Shown: piece by piece, positions 19,862 to 28,959 of the stretch | How the letters are laid out: every line of letters starts with the position of its first letter | Position numbering within the stretch: the first letter of the stretch is position 1 | Source of the DNA: Mycobacterium hubeiense | GTDB lineage: Bacteria; Actinomycetota; Actinomycetes; Mycobacteriales; Mycobacteriaceae | Direction of reading: 5' to 3' | Assembly: GCF_002838065.1 (NCBI RefSeq) | Contig: NZ_PIZU01000011.1 | Span: 42,961 to 106,960 of the forward strand | Length of the DNA: 64,000 nt | Program-made: the position numbers and the translations under genes | The notes under the pieces: model-generated | What the model saw: only the letters and a program-made list of their open reading frames with translations | Told to the model about the DNA's origin: nothing | The model's database searches: none

Positions 19862-20690
19862 GTCGGCTCCCCTGATCACGCTTAACGACGGATATTCGAT
19901 TCCCCAGGTTGGATTGGGCGTCTGGCAGACGCCACCCGAAGATACCGAGCGCGCGGTGAGCGCAGCCCTGGATGCGGGATACCGGCATATCGACACGGCC
20001 GCGGGCTACTTCAACGAACGCGAGGTCGGCCGCGCCATCGCCGGATCCGGTATCGCCCGCGACGAGGTGTTCGTCGTCACCAAGCTGTGGAACGCCGATC
20101 AGGGCTACGACAGCACGCTGGCGGCGTTCGACGCCAGCATGCAGCGTCTCGGACTGGAATATCTGGATCTGTACCTCATCCATTGGCCGGTGCCCGCGAA
20201 GAACCTGTTCGTCGAGACCTTCAAGGCGTTCTCGCAGCTGCGGGACCAAGGCCGGATCCGCTCGATCGGCGTCAGCAACTTCGAACCCGAACATTTGCGG
20301 ATTCTGATCGACGCGACCGGAATCGTGCCGGCTGTCAACCAGATCGAACTGCACCCGCTGCTGCCGCAGCGCGAATTGCGGGAAGTGCACGCACAATTGG
20401 GCATCGCCACCGAGGCGTGGAGTCCGCTCGGTCAGGGCTCGCTATTGACCAATCCGACCGTCACCGCGGTTGCTGACGCGCACGGGAAGACCGCCGCCCA
20501 GGTACTGATTAGGTGGCATATACAACTCGGTAATATCGTCATCCCCAAGTCGGTGAACCCTGAGCGGATTGTGAGCAACTTCGACGTGTTCGATTTCGAG
20601 TTGAGCGAGAAGGACATGGCGTCCATTTCTTCGCTCGAGGACGGAACGCGATTGGGTCCCGATCCACGAACCTTCAACTTCACAGGGTAG
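19860..20690 (+). CDS. Aldo-keto reductase (AKR5 type), copy 1
   Basis: This is an NADPH-dependent carbonyl reductase of 276 aa. The AKR tetrad is visible: Asp and Tyr in [13 protein letters not shown], Lys in VVTKLWN, His in YLIHWPV. The cofactor motif [19 protein letters not shown] is near the C terminus. The start ATG at 19860 forms a CATG overlap with the divergent lipN start. It sits five bases before a second AKR of the same family. In M. smegmatis a tandem pair at the same place has been studied structurally (recall). Confidence 0.93.
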   Translation: MSAPLITLNDGYSIPQVGLGVWQTPPEDTERAVSAALDAGYRHIDTAAGYFNEREVGRAIAGSGIARDEVFVVTKLWNADQGYDSTLAAFDASMQRLGLEYLDLYLIHWPVPAKNLFVETFKAFSQLRDQGRIRSIGVSNFEPEHLRILIDATGIVPAVNQIELHPLLPQRELREVHAQLGIATEAWSPLGQGSLLTNPTVTAVADAHGKTAAQVLIRWHIQLGNIVIPKSVNPERIVSNFDVFDFELSEKDMASISSLEDGTRLGPDPRTFNFTG

Positions 20691-20695
20691 GTGAC

Positions 20696-21547
20696 ATGAC
20701 CCCATCACACGGGGCGGCGGCCGCAATTCCCACCGTCACACTCAACGACGACAACAGCATTCCGATCATCGGTCTCGGAGTCGGCGAACTCTCGGATGCC
20801 GAGACCGAGCGGGCGGTGTCGGCGGCCCTGGAGGCCGGCTACCGCCTGATCGACACGGCGTCGGCGTACGGCAACGAGGCCGCCGTCGGGCGCGCTGTCG
20901 CCGCGTCGGGCGTTCCGCGCGACGAGTTGTTCGTCACCACCAAGCTGGCCACCAGCGATCAGGGCTTCCAGTCCTCACAGGACGCCGCCCGCGCCAGCGC
21001 GGAGCGACTCGGCCTCGACTACATCGACCTCTACCTCATCCACTGGCCGGCCGAGGAGCAGGGCCGCTACATCGACAGCTGGGGCGGGTTGATGAAGGTG
21101 CGCGAGGACGGCGTCGTCCGCTCCATCGGGGTATCGAACTTCCACGCCGAGCACCTGTCGAACATCATCGAGCTGTCGTTCTTCACCCCGGCGGTCAACC
21201 AGATCGAATTGCACCCGCTGCTGAACCAGGCCGAGCTGCGGGCGGTCAACGCCGAACACAACATCGTCACCGAGGCGTACGGACCGCTGGGCGTCGGCAA
21301 GCTGCTGGACAACCCGACGATCGCGAATATCGCTGCAGCCCACGATAAGTCAGCGGCGCAGGTGTTGATTCGGTGGAGCATCCAGTTGGGCAACGTCGTC
21401 ATTCCGCGTTCTGCCAATCCGGAACGCATCGCGTCGAATCTCGACGTCTTCGATTTCGAGTTGACCGACGATGAGATGGCCGCGCTCAACGCCCTCGACG
21501 ACGGCACCCGCTTCCGGCCCGACCCCGAGACCTACACGGGCACTTAG
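20696..21547 (+). CDS. Aldo-keto reductase (AKR5 type), copy 2
   Basis: This 283-aa aldo-keto reductase is a close paralogue of the preceding gene (shared stretches such as [26 protein letters not shown], and [20 protein letters not shown]). The tetrad residues are in [19 protein letters not shown] and YLIHWPA. It starts at an ATG five bases after the first copy stops, so the two are an operon from a tandem duplication. The sequence resembles Rv2971 more closely than copy 1 does, from memory. Confidence 0.94.
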   Translation: MTPSHGAAAAIPTVTLNDDNSIPIIGLGVGELSDAETERAVSAALEAGYRLIDTASAYGNEAAVGRAVAASGVPRDELFVTTKLATSDQGFQSSQDAARASAERLGLDYIDLYLIHWPAEEQGRYIDSWGGLMKVREDGVVRSIGVSNFHAEHLSNIIELSFFTPAVNQIELHPLLNQAELRAVNAEHNIVTEAYGPLGVGKLLDNPTIANIAAAHDKSAAQVLIRWSIQLGNVVIPRSANPERIASNLDVFDFELTDDEMAALNALDDGTRFRPDPETYTGT

Positions 21548-21559
21548 CCGTTTCGGCAT

Positions 21560-22261
21560 TCAGGCGTGGGGGCAGGTGGCCGCCGCGTCGCGCAGCACCG
21601 TCGCCGACGGGGCATCGACGGGCAGCGCGTAGCCTCGCAGCACCGCGATGAACGCCACCGCGTACTGACACCAGAACGCCCGGTTGGGCGGCATCCAGTC
21701 CGCGGGCTCCTGATCGCCTTTGTCCTGATTGGCTGCGCCGGAAACCGCGAGCAGGTTCGCGGGATCGTTGGCGAACCGCACCCGCATCTCGTCGGTCCAG
21801 TGCCGCGCGCCCAGATCCCAGGCCAACGCCAACGGCACGATGTGGTCGATCTGCACCGACGCGCCGATCTGGTTGCCGCGCACGAACGCGACGACGGCGT
21901 TGGTGTACGGGTCGCGCAGCGTGCCGGTGGCCACGGCGCGCGGACACCGCTTGATCGCGACGTAGGTCTTCTCGACCAGATCGCGGTCCAAGACGTCGTT
22001 GCGGGTGTCACAGCCGTTGTGACCGCCGGGAGCAGTGGTGTCGTCGGTCCAGGTGTCGCCGAACGCATCCCGGCGATAGTCGTAGCCGCGGATCCGCAGC
22101 GGGACCACCGCCACACCCGCGAGAACATCGACACCCGCTGCGACCGTGGGGATGTCGGCCTGCGCGACGAACCGGGCGGCGTCGCGCGTTGTCACCTGGA
22201 CGGCGACCACCACCGCCAGCAGCACCGCCGCGACGAGCCACCCCAACCTGTTGCGGCTCAT
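21560..22261 (-). CDS. Membrane-anchored or secreted HNH-type (DUF1524) protein
   Basis: The 233-aa protein has an N-terminal signal or anchor (LGWLVAAVLLAVVVAVQVTT, residues 6-25) and a C-terminal HNH-like domain. The key motif is QIDHIVPLALAWDLGARHW, then FANDPANLLAVSGAANQDKG and DWMPPNRAFWCQYA, as in GmrSD/DUF1524-type domains. The cysteines in GCDTRND and IKRCPRA may form a disulfide outside the cell. It overlaps recG by four bases (ATGA), so it is co-translated. Nuclease activity is inferred only from the fold. Confidence 0.87.
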   Translation of the reverse strand: MSRNRLGWLVAAVLLAVVVAVQVTTRDAARFVAQADIPTVAAGVDVLAGVAVVPLRIRGYDYRRDAFGDTWTDDTTAPGGHNGCDTRNDVLDRDLVEKTYVAIKRCPRAVATGTLRDPYTNAVVAFVRGNQIGASVQIDHIVPLALAWDLGARHWTDEMRVRFANDPANLLAVSGAANQDKGDQEPADWMPPNRAFWCQYAVAFIAVLRGYALPVDAPSATVLRDAAATCPHA

Positions 22262-24498
22262 GCCTTGTCCAGATACTCGACGCGATCCGTGTCGACGAAT
22301 TGCGCTGCCAGCACCGCCATTCCGGGATCATTCGGATCTTGTTCGTAGCGCGACTCACACAATTCGCGGGCGGCCAGGATGACGTCGAGATGCTCGGACA
22401 GCGACAAGAACCGCAGCGTGATGGGACGCCCGGATTGACTGAGCCCCAGCACATCTCCCTCACGGCGTTCCTTGAGGTCCAAATCGGCGAGCTTGAAGCC
22501 GTCCAGCGTGCTTGCCACGGCTTTGAGCCGCTGCCCCGCCTTGGATCCCTCCGGCAGCTTGGTGGCCAACAGGCACAGGCTGGGATGCTGCCCGCGGCCG
22601 ATGCGGCCCCGCAACTGGTGCAATTGGCTGATGCCGAACCGATCGGCGTCCATCACCAACATCACCGTGGCGTTGGGCACGTCGACCCCGACCTCGATGA
22701 CGGTGGTGCACACCAACACATCGATCTGGCCGGCGCGGAACGCCGCCATCACGGCGTCCTTCTCGTCGCTGGGCAGCTGACCGTGCATCAAGCCGAGCCG
22801 CAGGCCCGACAGCGCCCCGTTGCGCAGATCGTCGTACAGCTTGACCACCGTGGTGGGGGGCGGACCGCCTTCGCCGTTGCCGCTCTTGTCATTTTCGTCG
22901 ATGCGCGACGCGACGACGTAGGCCTGCCGGCCGGCGCGTACCTCTTCGACGATGCGCGCCCACGCCCGCTCGAGCCACTTCGGTTTCTCGCGGGTGAAAA
23001 TCGTGTTGGTGGTGATGGGTTGACGCCCGCGGGGCAGTTCGCGCAGCGTCGATGTCTCCAGGTCGCCGTAGACGGTGAGCGCGACCGTGCGCGGGATCGG
23101 CGTCGCCGTCATCACCAGCAGGTGCGGTGTAAGGCCCTCGGGGGCCTTGGCGCGCAAGCGATCTCGTTGCTCCACACCGAACCGGTGTTGCTCGTCGACG
23201 ACGACCAAGCCGAGGTTGTGGAACTCGACGGCGTCCTGCAGCAGCGCGTGGGTGCCGATCACGATACCGGCTTCGCCCGATGCGACCTCGTCGCGGACCT
23301 GCCGTTTCTGTTGCGCAGACATCGATCCGGTCAGCAGCGCCACCCGTGTCGCACCGTCGGCGCCGCCGAGCTGACCCGCCATAGCCAGGGGCCCCAACAC
23401 GTCGCAGACCGACCGGGCATGTTGTGCGGCAAGCACTTCCGTCGGCGCCAGCATCGCGCACTGGTAGCCGGCGTCGATCATCTGCAGCATCGCCAGCACC
23501 GCGACGATGGTTTTACCGGAGCCGACCTCGCCCTGCAGCATGCGGTTCATCGGTCGGGTGGCGGCGAGTTCGGTTGCCAGCACATCAAGCACCTCGCGCT
23601 GCCCGTTGGTGAGATCAAAGGGCAATTGCCGCAGCAGCGCGGCGGCCAATCCGTCGTCTCGTCGCGGCGCCGGCGGACCTGACTCACTCAGTTCACCGTA
23701 TCGCCGCGCCACCAGCGCCCACTGCAGCCCGACCGCCTCGTCGTAGGTCAGCCGGTCGGCGGCGCGGTCCCGCTCCACGGCATTCTCGGCGAGATGAATA
23801 GCCCGTAACGCCTGATCCTCGGACATCAGATCGCGCTGCCGCACAAATGATTCCGGCAGCGGGTCGTCGACGGGGTCGAGCATGTCGAGCACTTGGCGCA
23901 CACACTTGTAGATCTCCCAGCTCTGCACCTTGGCGCACGCGGGATAGATTGGGAAGAAGTCGCGCTCGAACTCCGACAACAGGTCATCGCCGGTCGCCCC
24001 AGACGTCTTGGCGATGGCCGCCATCGCCTGGCTCCCCACCGTCTTGCCTGAGGACGAAGAGAGAACGAGGAAGTCGGGATGGCTCAACTGCATTGTGCCC
24101 TTGAAGTATCCGACCTCACCGGAGAGCATGATGCGGGTGCCGACGGGAAGCTTGTCCTTCATCCAGGCGGCGTTGAAGAAGGTTGCCGTCACCCTGGGGC
24201 GATGGTCGCCGAGGGTGATGCGCAGAAACTTCGGGTACCGCATCTTGCCGGTTCGCTTGTCGATCTGCGGCTTCATCTTGCCGAGTTCGGCGTCGGTGAT
24301 GACGTCGACGAACGTCACGTGTTCGCCCTCTTGAAGATCGAGTTCGTCGCCCTCACCGCGCACCGTCATGCCCTCGACGTACTTGCGCGGGTAATGCCGC
24401 AGAAGATCATTGACCGTGCGGATGCCGAAGTTCTCCTCCAGCTTTTTCGCCGACGATCGGCCGACGACGTAATCCAAGCGATCGCCCAGCACCGCCAT
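22258..24498 (-). CDS. recG: ATP-dependent DNA helicase RecG
   Basis: RecG regresses stalled forks and branch-migrates Holliday junctions. The 746-aa protein has an N-terminal OB/wedge domain (about 1-200) and two helicase lobes. Walker A is GEVGSGKTIVAVLAML and the DEAH-type box is VVVDEQHRFGVEQRDRL. Helicase motif VI is QLRGRIGRGQHPSLCLL and the C-terminal region carries RREGDVLGLSQSG. It is 2 bases downstream of the DAK2 gene and overlaps the HNH gene. Length and motif order match the family. Confidence 0.96.
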   Translation of the reverse strand: MAVLGDRLDYVVGRSSAKKLEENFGIRTVNDLLRHYPRKYVEGMTVRGEGDELDLQEGEHVTFVDVITDAELGKMKPQIDKRTGKMRYPKFLRITLGDHRPRVTATFFNAAWMKDKLPVGTRIMLSGEVGYFKGTMQLSHPDFLVLSSSSGKTVGSQAMAAIAKTSGATGDDLLSEFERDFFPIYPACAKVQSWEIYKCVRQVLDMLDPVDDPLPESFVRQRDLMSEDQALRAIHLAENAVERDRAADRLTYDEAVGLQWALVARRYGELSESGPPAPRRDDGLAAALLRQLPFDLTNGQREVLDVLATELAATRPMNRMLQGEVGSGKTIVAVLAMLQMIDAGYQCAMLAPTEVLAAQHARSVCDVLGPLAMAGQLGGADGATRVALLTGSMSAQQKRQVRDEVASGEAGIVIGTHALLQDAVEFHNLGLVVVDEQHRFGVEQRDRLRAKAPEGLTPHLLVMTATPIPRTVALTVYGDLETSTLRELPRGRQPITTNTIFTREKPKWLERAWARIVEEVRAGRQAYVVASRIDENDKSGNGEGGPPPTTVVKLYDDLRNGALSGLRLGLMHGQLPSDEKDAVMAAFRAGQIDVLVCTTVIEVGVDVPNATVMLVMDADRFGISQLHQLRGRIGRGQHPSLCLLATKLPEGSKAGQRLKAVASTLDGFKLADLDLKERREGDVLGLSQSGRPITLRFLSLSEHLDVILAARELCESRYEQDPNDPGMAVLAAQFVDTDRVEYLDKA

Positions 24499-24500
24499 CG

Positions 24501-26126
24501 CTACTCCACCCCGATCAACAACGCGTCGCCGTCGTGGCCGGTGTGATACGTCACCAACTCCGCGCCGAGGTGCTGGCGGTGCACATGTTCCTGCAACGCG
24601 TCGCCGACGCTGCCGTCCACCCCGGCTCCGGTCAACACCGTGACGAGTTCACCGCCGGCGACCAGCAGCAGATCGATCAAACCTGCACCGGCGCTGGTGA
24701 TGTCAGGCGCGACGATCAACACCTCGTCCCCGGCGATGCCCAACCCGTCGCCGGGCTTGCACGTGCCGGCCCACGTCAATGCCTCCTCCGTGGCCACCCG
24801 CACGGAGCCGTGCCGGGCTGCCGCCGCGGCGCGCGCCATGGTGTAGCCGTCGTCGACGGCCTGTCGGCCGGCGTCGTGTACCGCCAACGCGGCCAGTCCC
24901 TGCACCATCGAACCGGTGGGCACCGGCACCACGTCGATTCCCCACCCGATCGCGGCGGTGCAGCCCGCGACGAGCTCCTCGGCGGCCACATAACCGTTGG
25001 GCAACACCATGATCTGCGCCGCGCCGACGTCGACCAGAGCGCGCAGCAGTTGCTTGGCGCTGACCGGTGCGTCGGCGTCGGGCCGCAGTACGTGTGCCCC
25101 TTCGCCGGCGAACAACTCCGCCGCGCCGTCACCGTCGACGACGGCGAGCACCGCGCGTTCACGGCTCCAGCCGCCCGGTGGACGCGCACTGGACGCACCC
25201 GTCAACGCGGTGATCTGGATCCGGCTCGGCATGCCGATGGACAACGCGGCCTCCACGGCGCCACCGGCGTCGTCGGCATGCACGTGGACCGAATACTGGC
25301 CGGCACCCGACGTAGCGATCGCCACCGACTCCCCCAGCTCCTCGAGGCGCTCGCGAAGCGCCTCGATCTGGCCGGGTTCACAACCGCTGAGCAGATACAT
25401 CACTTCGAACTGGGGCGGCGCCGACGTGCGGGTGGCGGTCTCGGTCGTCGGCGACGGAAGGTATTCGCGGCGCTCGGGGGTATGGCCGGTGAGCGTGACG
25501 GTCATCGCGTCGAGCAGCACCAGCAGCCCGCGTCCGCCCGCATCCACCACACCCGCCTGGGCCAGCACGTCGAGCTGCTGCGGGGTCTTGTCCAGCGCGA
25601 CCACGGCGGCGTCGGCCGCCGCGCCGACCACCTCGGACAGCTCCGCGCCGTCGGCGGCCGCATGTTCGGCTGCGCCCGCGGCCGCCTGCAGCACCGACAC
25701 GATGGTGCCCGGCACGGTTTCGCCCATCGACGTGACGGCCAGCCCGACCGCATGCCGCAGCGCGGCGCCGAACAGGGTGCCGTCGATATCGGCCAGCTCG
25801 CCGCCCCGGTCTTCAGCGGCGGCGGCGGTGACATCGGCCAGGCCGCGCAGGATCTGCGACAGGATCACGCCCGAGTTGCCACGCGCCCCCTGCAGCGCGC
25901 CACCGGCCAGGGCTGCGGCCACCTGCGCCACGTCGCCGCTGGTCTGCTGCGCGTCGGCCGCAGCCCAGGCCGCACGCATCGTGAACAGCATGTTTGTCCC
26001 GGTGTCGGCGTCGGCGACGGGGAACACGTTGAGCCGGTTGATCTCGTCGGTATGGGTGATGAGGTCCCCGACCGCGGTGTGCGACCAGTCCCGCAGGGCG
26101 GAAGCATCGAGCCGCCGAGCCGACAT
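24501..26126 (-). CDS. DAK2-domain protein (YloV type)
   Basis: YloV-type proteins carry a DhaK-linked (DAK2) domain and resemble fatty-acid-kinase A subunits. The 541-aa chain begins with a DAK2 domain (DEINRLNVFPVADADTGTNM near residue 30, and ARGNSGVILSQILRGLADV near 85), followed by a middle domain and a C-terminal DegV/EDD-like portion. From memory, M. tuberculosis carries this as two shorter genes (Rv2974c and Rv2975c); here it is one intact frame. It shares a divergent upstream region with rpmB. The substrate in mycobacteria is unknown. Confidence 0.88.
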   Translation of the reverse strand: MSARRLDASALRDWSHTAVGDLITHTDEINRLNVFPVADADTGTNMLFTMRAAWAAADAQQTSGDVAQVAAALAGGALQGARGNSGVILSQILRGLADVTAAAAEDRGGELADIDGTLFGAALRHAVGLAVTSMGETVPGTIVSVLQAAAGAAEHAAADGAELSEVVGAAADAAVVALDKTPQQLDVLAQAGVVDAGGRGLLVLLDAMTVTLTGHTPERREYLPSPTTETATRTSAPPQFEVMYLLSGCEPGQIEALRERLEELGESVAIATSGAGQYSVHVHADDAGGAVEAALSIGMPSRIQITALTGASSARPPGGWSRERAVLAVVDGDGAAELFAGEGAHVLRPDADAPVSAKQLLRALVDVGAAQIMVLPNGYVAAEELVAGCTAAIGWGIDVVPVPTGSMVQGLAALAVHDAGRQAVDDGYTMARAAAAARHGSVRVATEEALTWAGTCKPGDGLGIAGDEVLIVAPDITSAGAGLIDLLLVAGGELVTVLTGAGVDGSVGDALQEHVHRQHLGAELVTYHTGHDGDALLIGVE

Positions 26127-26230
26127 CGGACCTTCACCTCCGCGTAGCCACCGTGGGCTGTCAGCCTAATCAGTGTCGGCGACATCACCAGACATCGCCG
26201 CTCACAACATTGCCGCCGGTGGATAGCGTT

Positions 26231-26259
26231 TTGGCTAACCATGGACGGGCCGGTATCCT
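26231..26259 (+). promoter_or_regulatory. Probable sigma-A promoter of rpmB
   Basis: TTGGCT (26231-26236) and TATCCT (26254-26259) are separated by 17 bases, an arrangement close to the mycobacterial housekeeping consensus. It lies about 80 bases upstream of rpmB, in the 214-bp divergent spacer shared with the DAK2 gene. Confidence 0.5.
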
Positions 26260-26340
26260 GGTCAGGTTGTTTGGTCGCGCCGCGCCCGGTCGCGGCGACA
26301 ATGCCCAGACCCCCACGTACTGATTCGAGGAGTTCTACAC

Positions 26341-26532
26341 ATGGCTGCCGTATGCGATATCTGCGGGAAGGCGCCCGGCTTCGGCAAGTCGGTGTCGCAT
26401 TCGCATCGCCGGACCAGCCGTCGGTGGGACCCGAACATCCAGACCGTGCGCGCCGCCCGGCCGGGCGGCAACAAGCAGCGCATCAACGTGTGCACCTCCT
26501 GCATCAAGGCAGGCAAGGTCAGCCGCGGCTAG
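26341..26532 (+). CDS. rpmB: 50S ribosomal protein L28
   Basis: This 63-aa ribosomal protein begins [20 protein letters not shown]. It has two cysteine pairs, CDIC at residues 5-8 and CTSC near 51-54, which make it the zinc-binding (C+) form. Many mycobacteria also encode a cysteine-free copy used in zinc starvation elsewhere in the genome. It is transcribed away from the DAK2 gene from a promoter at 26231-26259. Confidence 0.95.
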   Translation: MAAVCDICGKAPGFGKSVSHSHRRTSRRWDPNIQTVRAARPGGNKQRINVCTSCIKAGKVSRG

Positions 26533-26577
26533 CTGCCGTTTGTTTAGCGGTCGCGCAGCCGGGCTAGTCCCGCCTGC

Positions 26578-26904
26578 ATGACCTCACGTGACCGATCCAC
26601 GTCCGTCCTGTCCGCCGTCGGTGCCGCCGTCGCGGCGGGAGTGCTGGTGACCGCGTGTGGCGGTGATGACGCCGCCGACGAAACCACCACCGAAACCACG
26701 ACGACCACCACCGTGGTGACGACGGTGTCGCCGTCTCCGTCGCCGGTCGTGCCGCCCCCTGCGGGCGAAGGCGAAGACGGTGGTGACGCGACGATCGAGA
26801 TCCCGTCGCCGCCGGCCATCCCGTCGCCACCCGCAATTCCCGCGCCGCCGGCCATTCCCGCGCCACCGCCGATCCCGGCGCCGCCGCCGATCCCGGTGCC
26901 CTGA
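26578..26904 (+). CDS. Small Thr- and Pro-rich putative lipoprotein
   Basis: This 108-aa product has a signal-like hydrophobic region ending in a lipobox ([10 protein letters not shown]). A threonine run follows (TTTETTTTTTVVTT) and then a Pro-rich C terminus made of five-residue repeats of the type PPAIP/PPPIP (residues about 76-108). The low-complexity tail resembles wall-spanning linkers of actinobacterial exported proteins. No enzymatic domain is present. It starts 45 bases after rpmB and is convergent with ung. Confidence 0.62.
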   Translation: MTSRDRSTSVLSAVGAAVAAGVLVTACGGDDAADETTTETTTTTTVVTTVSPSPSPVVPPPAGEGEDGGDATIEIPSPPAIPSPPAIPAPPAIPAPPPIPAPPPIPVP

Positions 26905-26978
26905 TCCCCGCGAGCAGTCGCAGAGTCGCACGATCCGCGGCCCGGTAATGCGATTCTCTGTCTGTTCGGCGGTGAGGC

Positions 26979-27662
26979 TTACGGCAGGCGCCAGTCGATC
27001 GGCTCGGCGCCCATCTTCTCCAGCAGCTCGTTGGCGCGGCTGAACGGGCGCGAACCGAAAAATCCGCGTGACGCCGAGAGCGGCGACGGGTGCGGCGACT
27101 CGATCGCCACGCAGTCGGTGCCGTCGAGCATCGGCTTCAGGGTGGACGCGTCGCGGCCCCACAGCACGGCCACCATCGGCTGTTCGCGAGCGACCAGCGC
27201 CCGTATCGCGCATTCGGTCACCGCTTCCCAGCCCTTGCCGCGATGCGACGCGGGGTTGCCCGGCCGCACGGTGAGCACCCTGTTGAGCAGCATCACGCCG
27301 CGCTGCGCCCACGTCGTCAAATCACCCGTCGCCGGCGGCGGGTAGCCCAGGTCCTTGGTGTATTCGGTGAAGATGTTCTCCAGGCTGCGCGGTAGCGGTC
27401 GCACCTCGGGCGCCACTGAGAAACTCAGGCCGACCGCGTGACCCGGCGTCGGATATGGATCTTGGCCGACGATGAGCACCCGAACCTGATCGAACGGAAA
27501 TGTGAAGGCGCGCAACACATTCGGACCAGCAGGCAGATACCGATGGCCGGCGGCGAGCTCGGCGCGCAGAAACTCCCCTATCTGCGCCACCTGCGGGCCG
27601 ACGGGCTCCAACGCGCGCGCCCAGCCTTCTTCGACAAGCTCGTGCAGTGGACGTGCGGTCAC
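26979..27662 (-). CDS. ung: Uracil-DNA glycosylase
   Basis: Ung removes uracil from DNA, which matters in a high-GC genome. The 227-aa protein contains the water-activating motif [17 protein letters not shown] near residues 66-82 and the DNA-intercalation loop [18 protein letters not shown] near 190-207. The start is GTG at 27662. It lies 15 bases after thiL on the same strand. Confidence 0.97.
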   Translation of the reverse strand: MTARPLHELVEEGWARALEPVGPQVAQIGEFLRAELAAGHRYLPAGPNVLRAFTFPFDQVRVLIVGQDPYPTPGHAVGLSFSVAPEVRPLPRSLENIFTEYTKDLGYPPPATGDLTTWAQRGVMLLNRVLTVRPGNPASHRGKGWEAVTECAIRALVAREQPMVAVLWGRDASTLKPMLDGTDCVAIESPHPSPLSASRGFFGSRPFSRANELLEKMGAEPIDWRLP

Positions 27663-27677
27663 GAGTCGTCACCCTAA

Positions 27678-28631
27678 CTACTCGAACGACTCCCAGCCCG
27701 GCTTTCCCTGCCACGTGTCGCCGTCCACCAGCACCCGCGGCGGCCCGTCGAGCACCCTCCCGATGCCCCGCCACCCGGCCGGCGGTGCACCGGGAAACGT
27801 CGCGACCAGCGCGTGGTCCTCGCCGCCGCCGAGCACCCAGCCCCACGGGTCGGCACCGACCGCCGCCGCGGCGCCGGACACGGCGTCACGGTCCCCGGCC
27901 AACGCCGCCGTCGAGAGGTCGATGCCGACGTTCGACGCCTCCGCGATGTGCCCGAGGTCGGCGAGTAGACCGTCGGAGACATCGGTCATGGACGTGGCGC
28001 CGGCGTCGGCGGCCACCCATCCCTGACCGTACGGCGGCTCGGGTACCAGATGCCGTCGACGCAGCTGTTCATCTTGCTGAATATTGTTGTGCCACAGGGC
28101 ATATCCCGCCGCAGATCGACCGAGCGCGCCCACCACCGCCACCGTGTCGCCCGGCCGGGCCCCACTTCGGCGCACCGGTGCGCGGCCGTCGAGGTCGCCG
28201 AGCGCCGTCACCGAGATCACCCATTGCGGGGCGCTCACCAGGTCACCGCCGACGATCCCGGCGCCCAACCGGCCCGCCTCGTCCCACATGCCGTCGGCGA
28301 GTTCGAGCGCCTGCGCGGTCGGGGTGTCGCCGGGGGCGCCGAACGCCACCACGAAGGCGCTCGCCCGCGCGCCCATCGCCTCGATGTCGGCGGCGTTTTG
28401 GGCAATGGCCTTGCGGCCGACGTCGTGTGGGCTTGACCAGTCCAGTCGAAAGTGCCGTCCGGCCACCAACATATCGGTGCTCACCACCGTCCGGCCGTCG
28501 CCGAAGACGACCACTGCGGAGTCGTCACCGGGCCCCAGCGCGACCGCCGCCGGCTGCTCTCGCCCCGCGACCAGCCGATCGATGACCGCGAACTCGCCCA
28601 CCCCCGCCAGGGTTGCCTCGTCGCTCGCCAT
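27678..28631 (-). CDS. thiL: Thiamine-monophosphate kinase
   Basis: ThiL phosphorylates thiamine monophosphate to thiamine diphosphate, the ThDP cofactor used for instance by acetolactate synthase encoded later in this window. The 317-aa protein has the AIR-synthase-like fold with GPGDDSAVVVFGDGRTVVST near the N terminus, KAIAQNAADIEAMGA, and SMTDVSDGLLADLGHIA; the metal-binding Asp residues are conserved. It starts with ATG at 28631, divergent from a short Lrp-like gene. No TPP riboswitch is visible upstream. Confidence 0.95.
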   Translation of the reverse strand: MASDEATLAGVGEFAVIDRLVAGREQPAAVALGPGDDSAVVVFGDGRTVVSTDMLVAGRHFRLDWSSPHDVGRKAIAQNAADIEAMGARASAFVVAFGAPGDTPTAQALELADGMWDEAGRLGAGIVGGDLVSAPQWVISVTALGDLDGRAPVRRSGARPGDTVAVVGALGRSAAGYALWHNNIQQDEQLRRRHLVPEPPYGQGWVAADAGATSMTDVSDGLLADLGHIAEASNVGIDLSTAALAGDRDAVSGAAAAVGADPWGWVLGGGEDHALVATFPGAPPAGWRGIGRVLDGPPRVLVDGDTWQGKPGWESFE

Positions 28632-28716
28632 ATCGCCTCCTGCCGACGGACCTGGGCTGCGGTACGTTTGGTCCCTGCGGCGAGGAGTCTATGTAGGGAG
28701 ACGGAGGCGAGAGCGG

Positions 28717-28959
28717 GTGGTCGAGGCTTTCATGCTGATCCAGACCGAGGTGGGCCGCGCCGAGGTCGTCGCCAAACAGCTCGCCGAACTTCCCGGTGTG
28801 CTCTCCTCGGAGTACGTCACCGGCCCCTACGACGTCGTGGTGCGCATCGGCGCCGATACGCTCGCCGAACTACAGGCCGACGTGGTGCCCAGCGTGCAGC
28901 AGGTGGCCGGGATCACCCGCACGCTGACCTGTCCGATCGCCAGTGGAGCACAACCATAG
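28717..28959 (+). CDS. Stand-alone Lrp/AsnC ligand-binding (RAM) domain protein
   Basis: The 80-aa product consists only of the Lrp/AsnC effector-binding fold: VVEAFMLIQTEVGRAEVVAK at the start, then ELPGVLSSEYVTGPYDVVVR and TLAELQADVVPSVQQV. The DNA-binding helix-turn-helix is missing, as in the known stand-alone RAM proteins that form dimers or bind amino acids. The start GTG at 28717 has GGAGG nine bases upstream. Its TAG stop overlaps the probable ATA start of the DUF3515 gene. Confidence 0.85.
   Translation: MVEAFMLIQTEVGRAEVVAKQLAELPGVLSSEYVTGPYDVVVRIGADTLAELQADVVPSVQQVAGITRTLTCPIASGAQP

Noticed and set aside
18753..20396. Upstream extension of the DsbA-like protein
   Set aside because: The frame stays open through lipN and the AKR gene in antisense, but similarity begins only at the GTG 18752.
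28632..28716. TPP riboswitch upstream of thiL
   Set aside because: The short spacer shows no thi-box elements.
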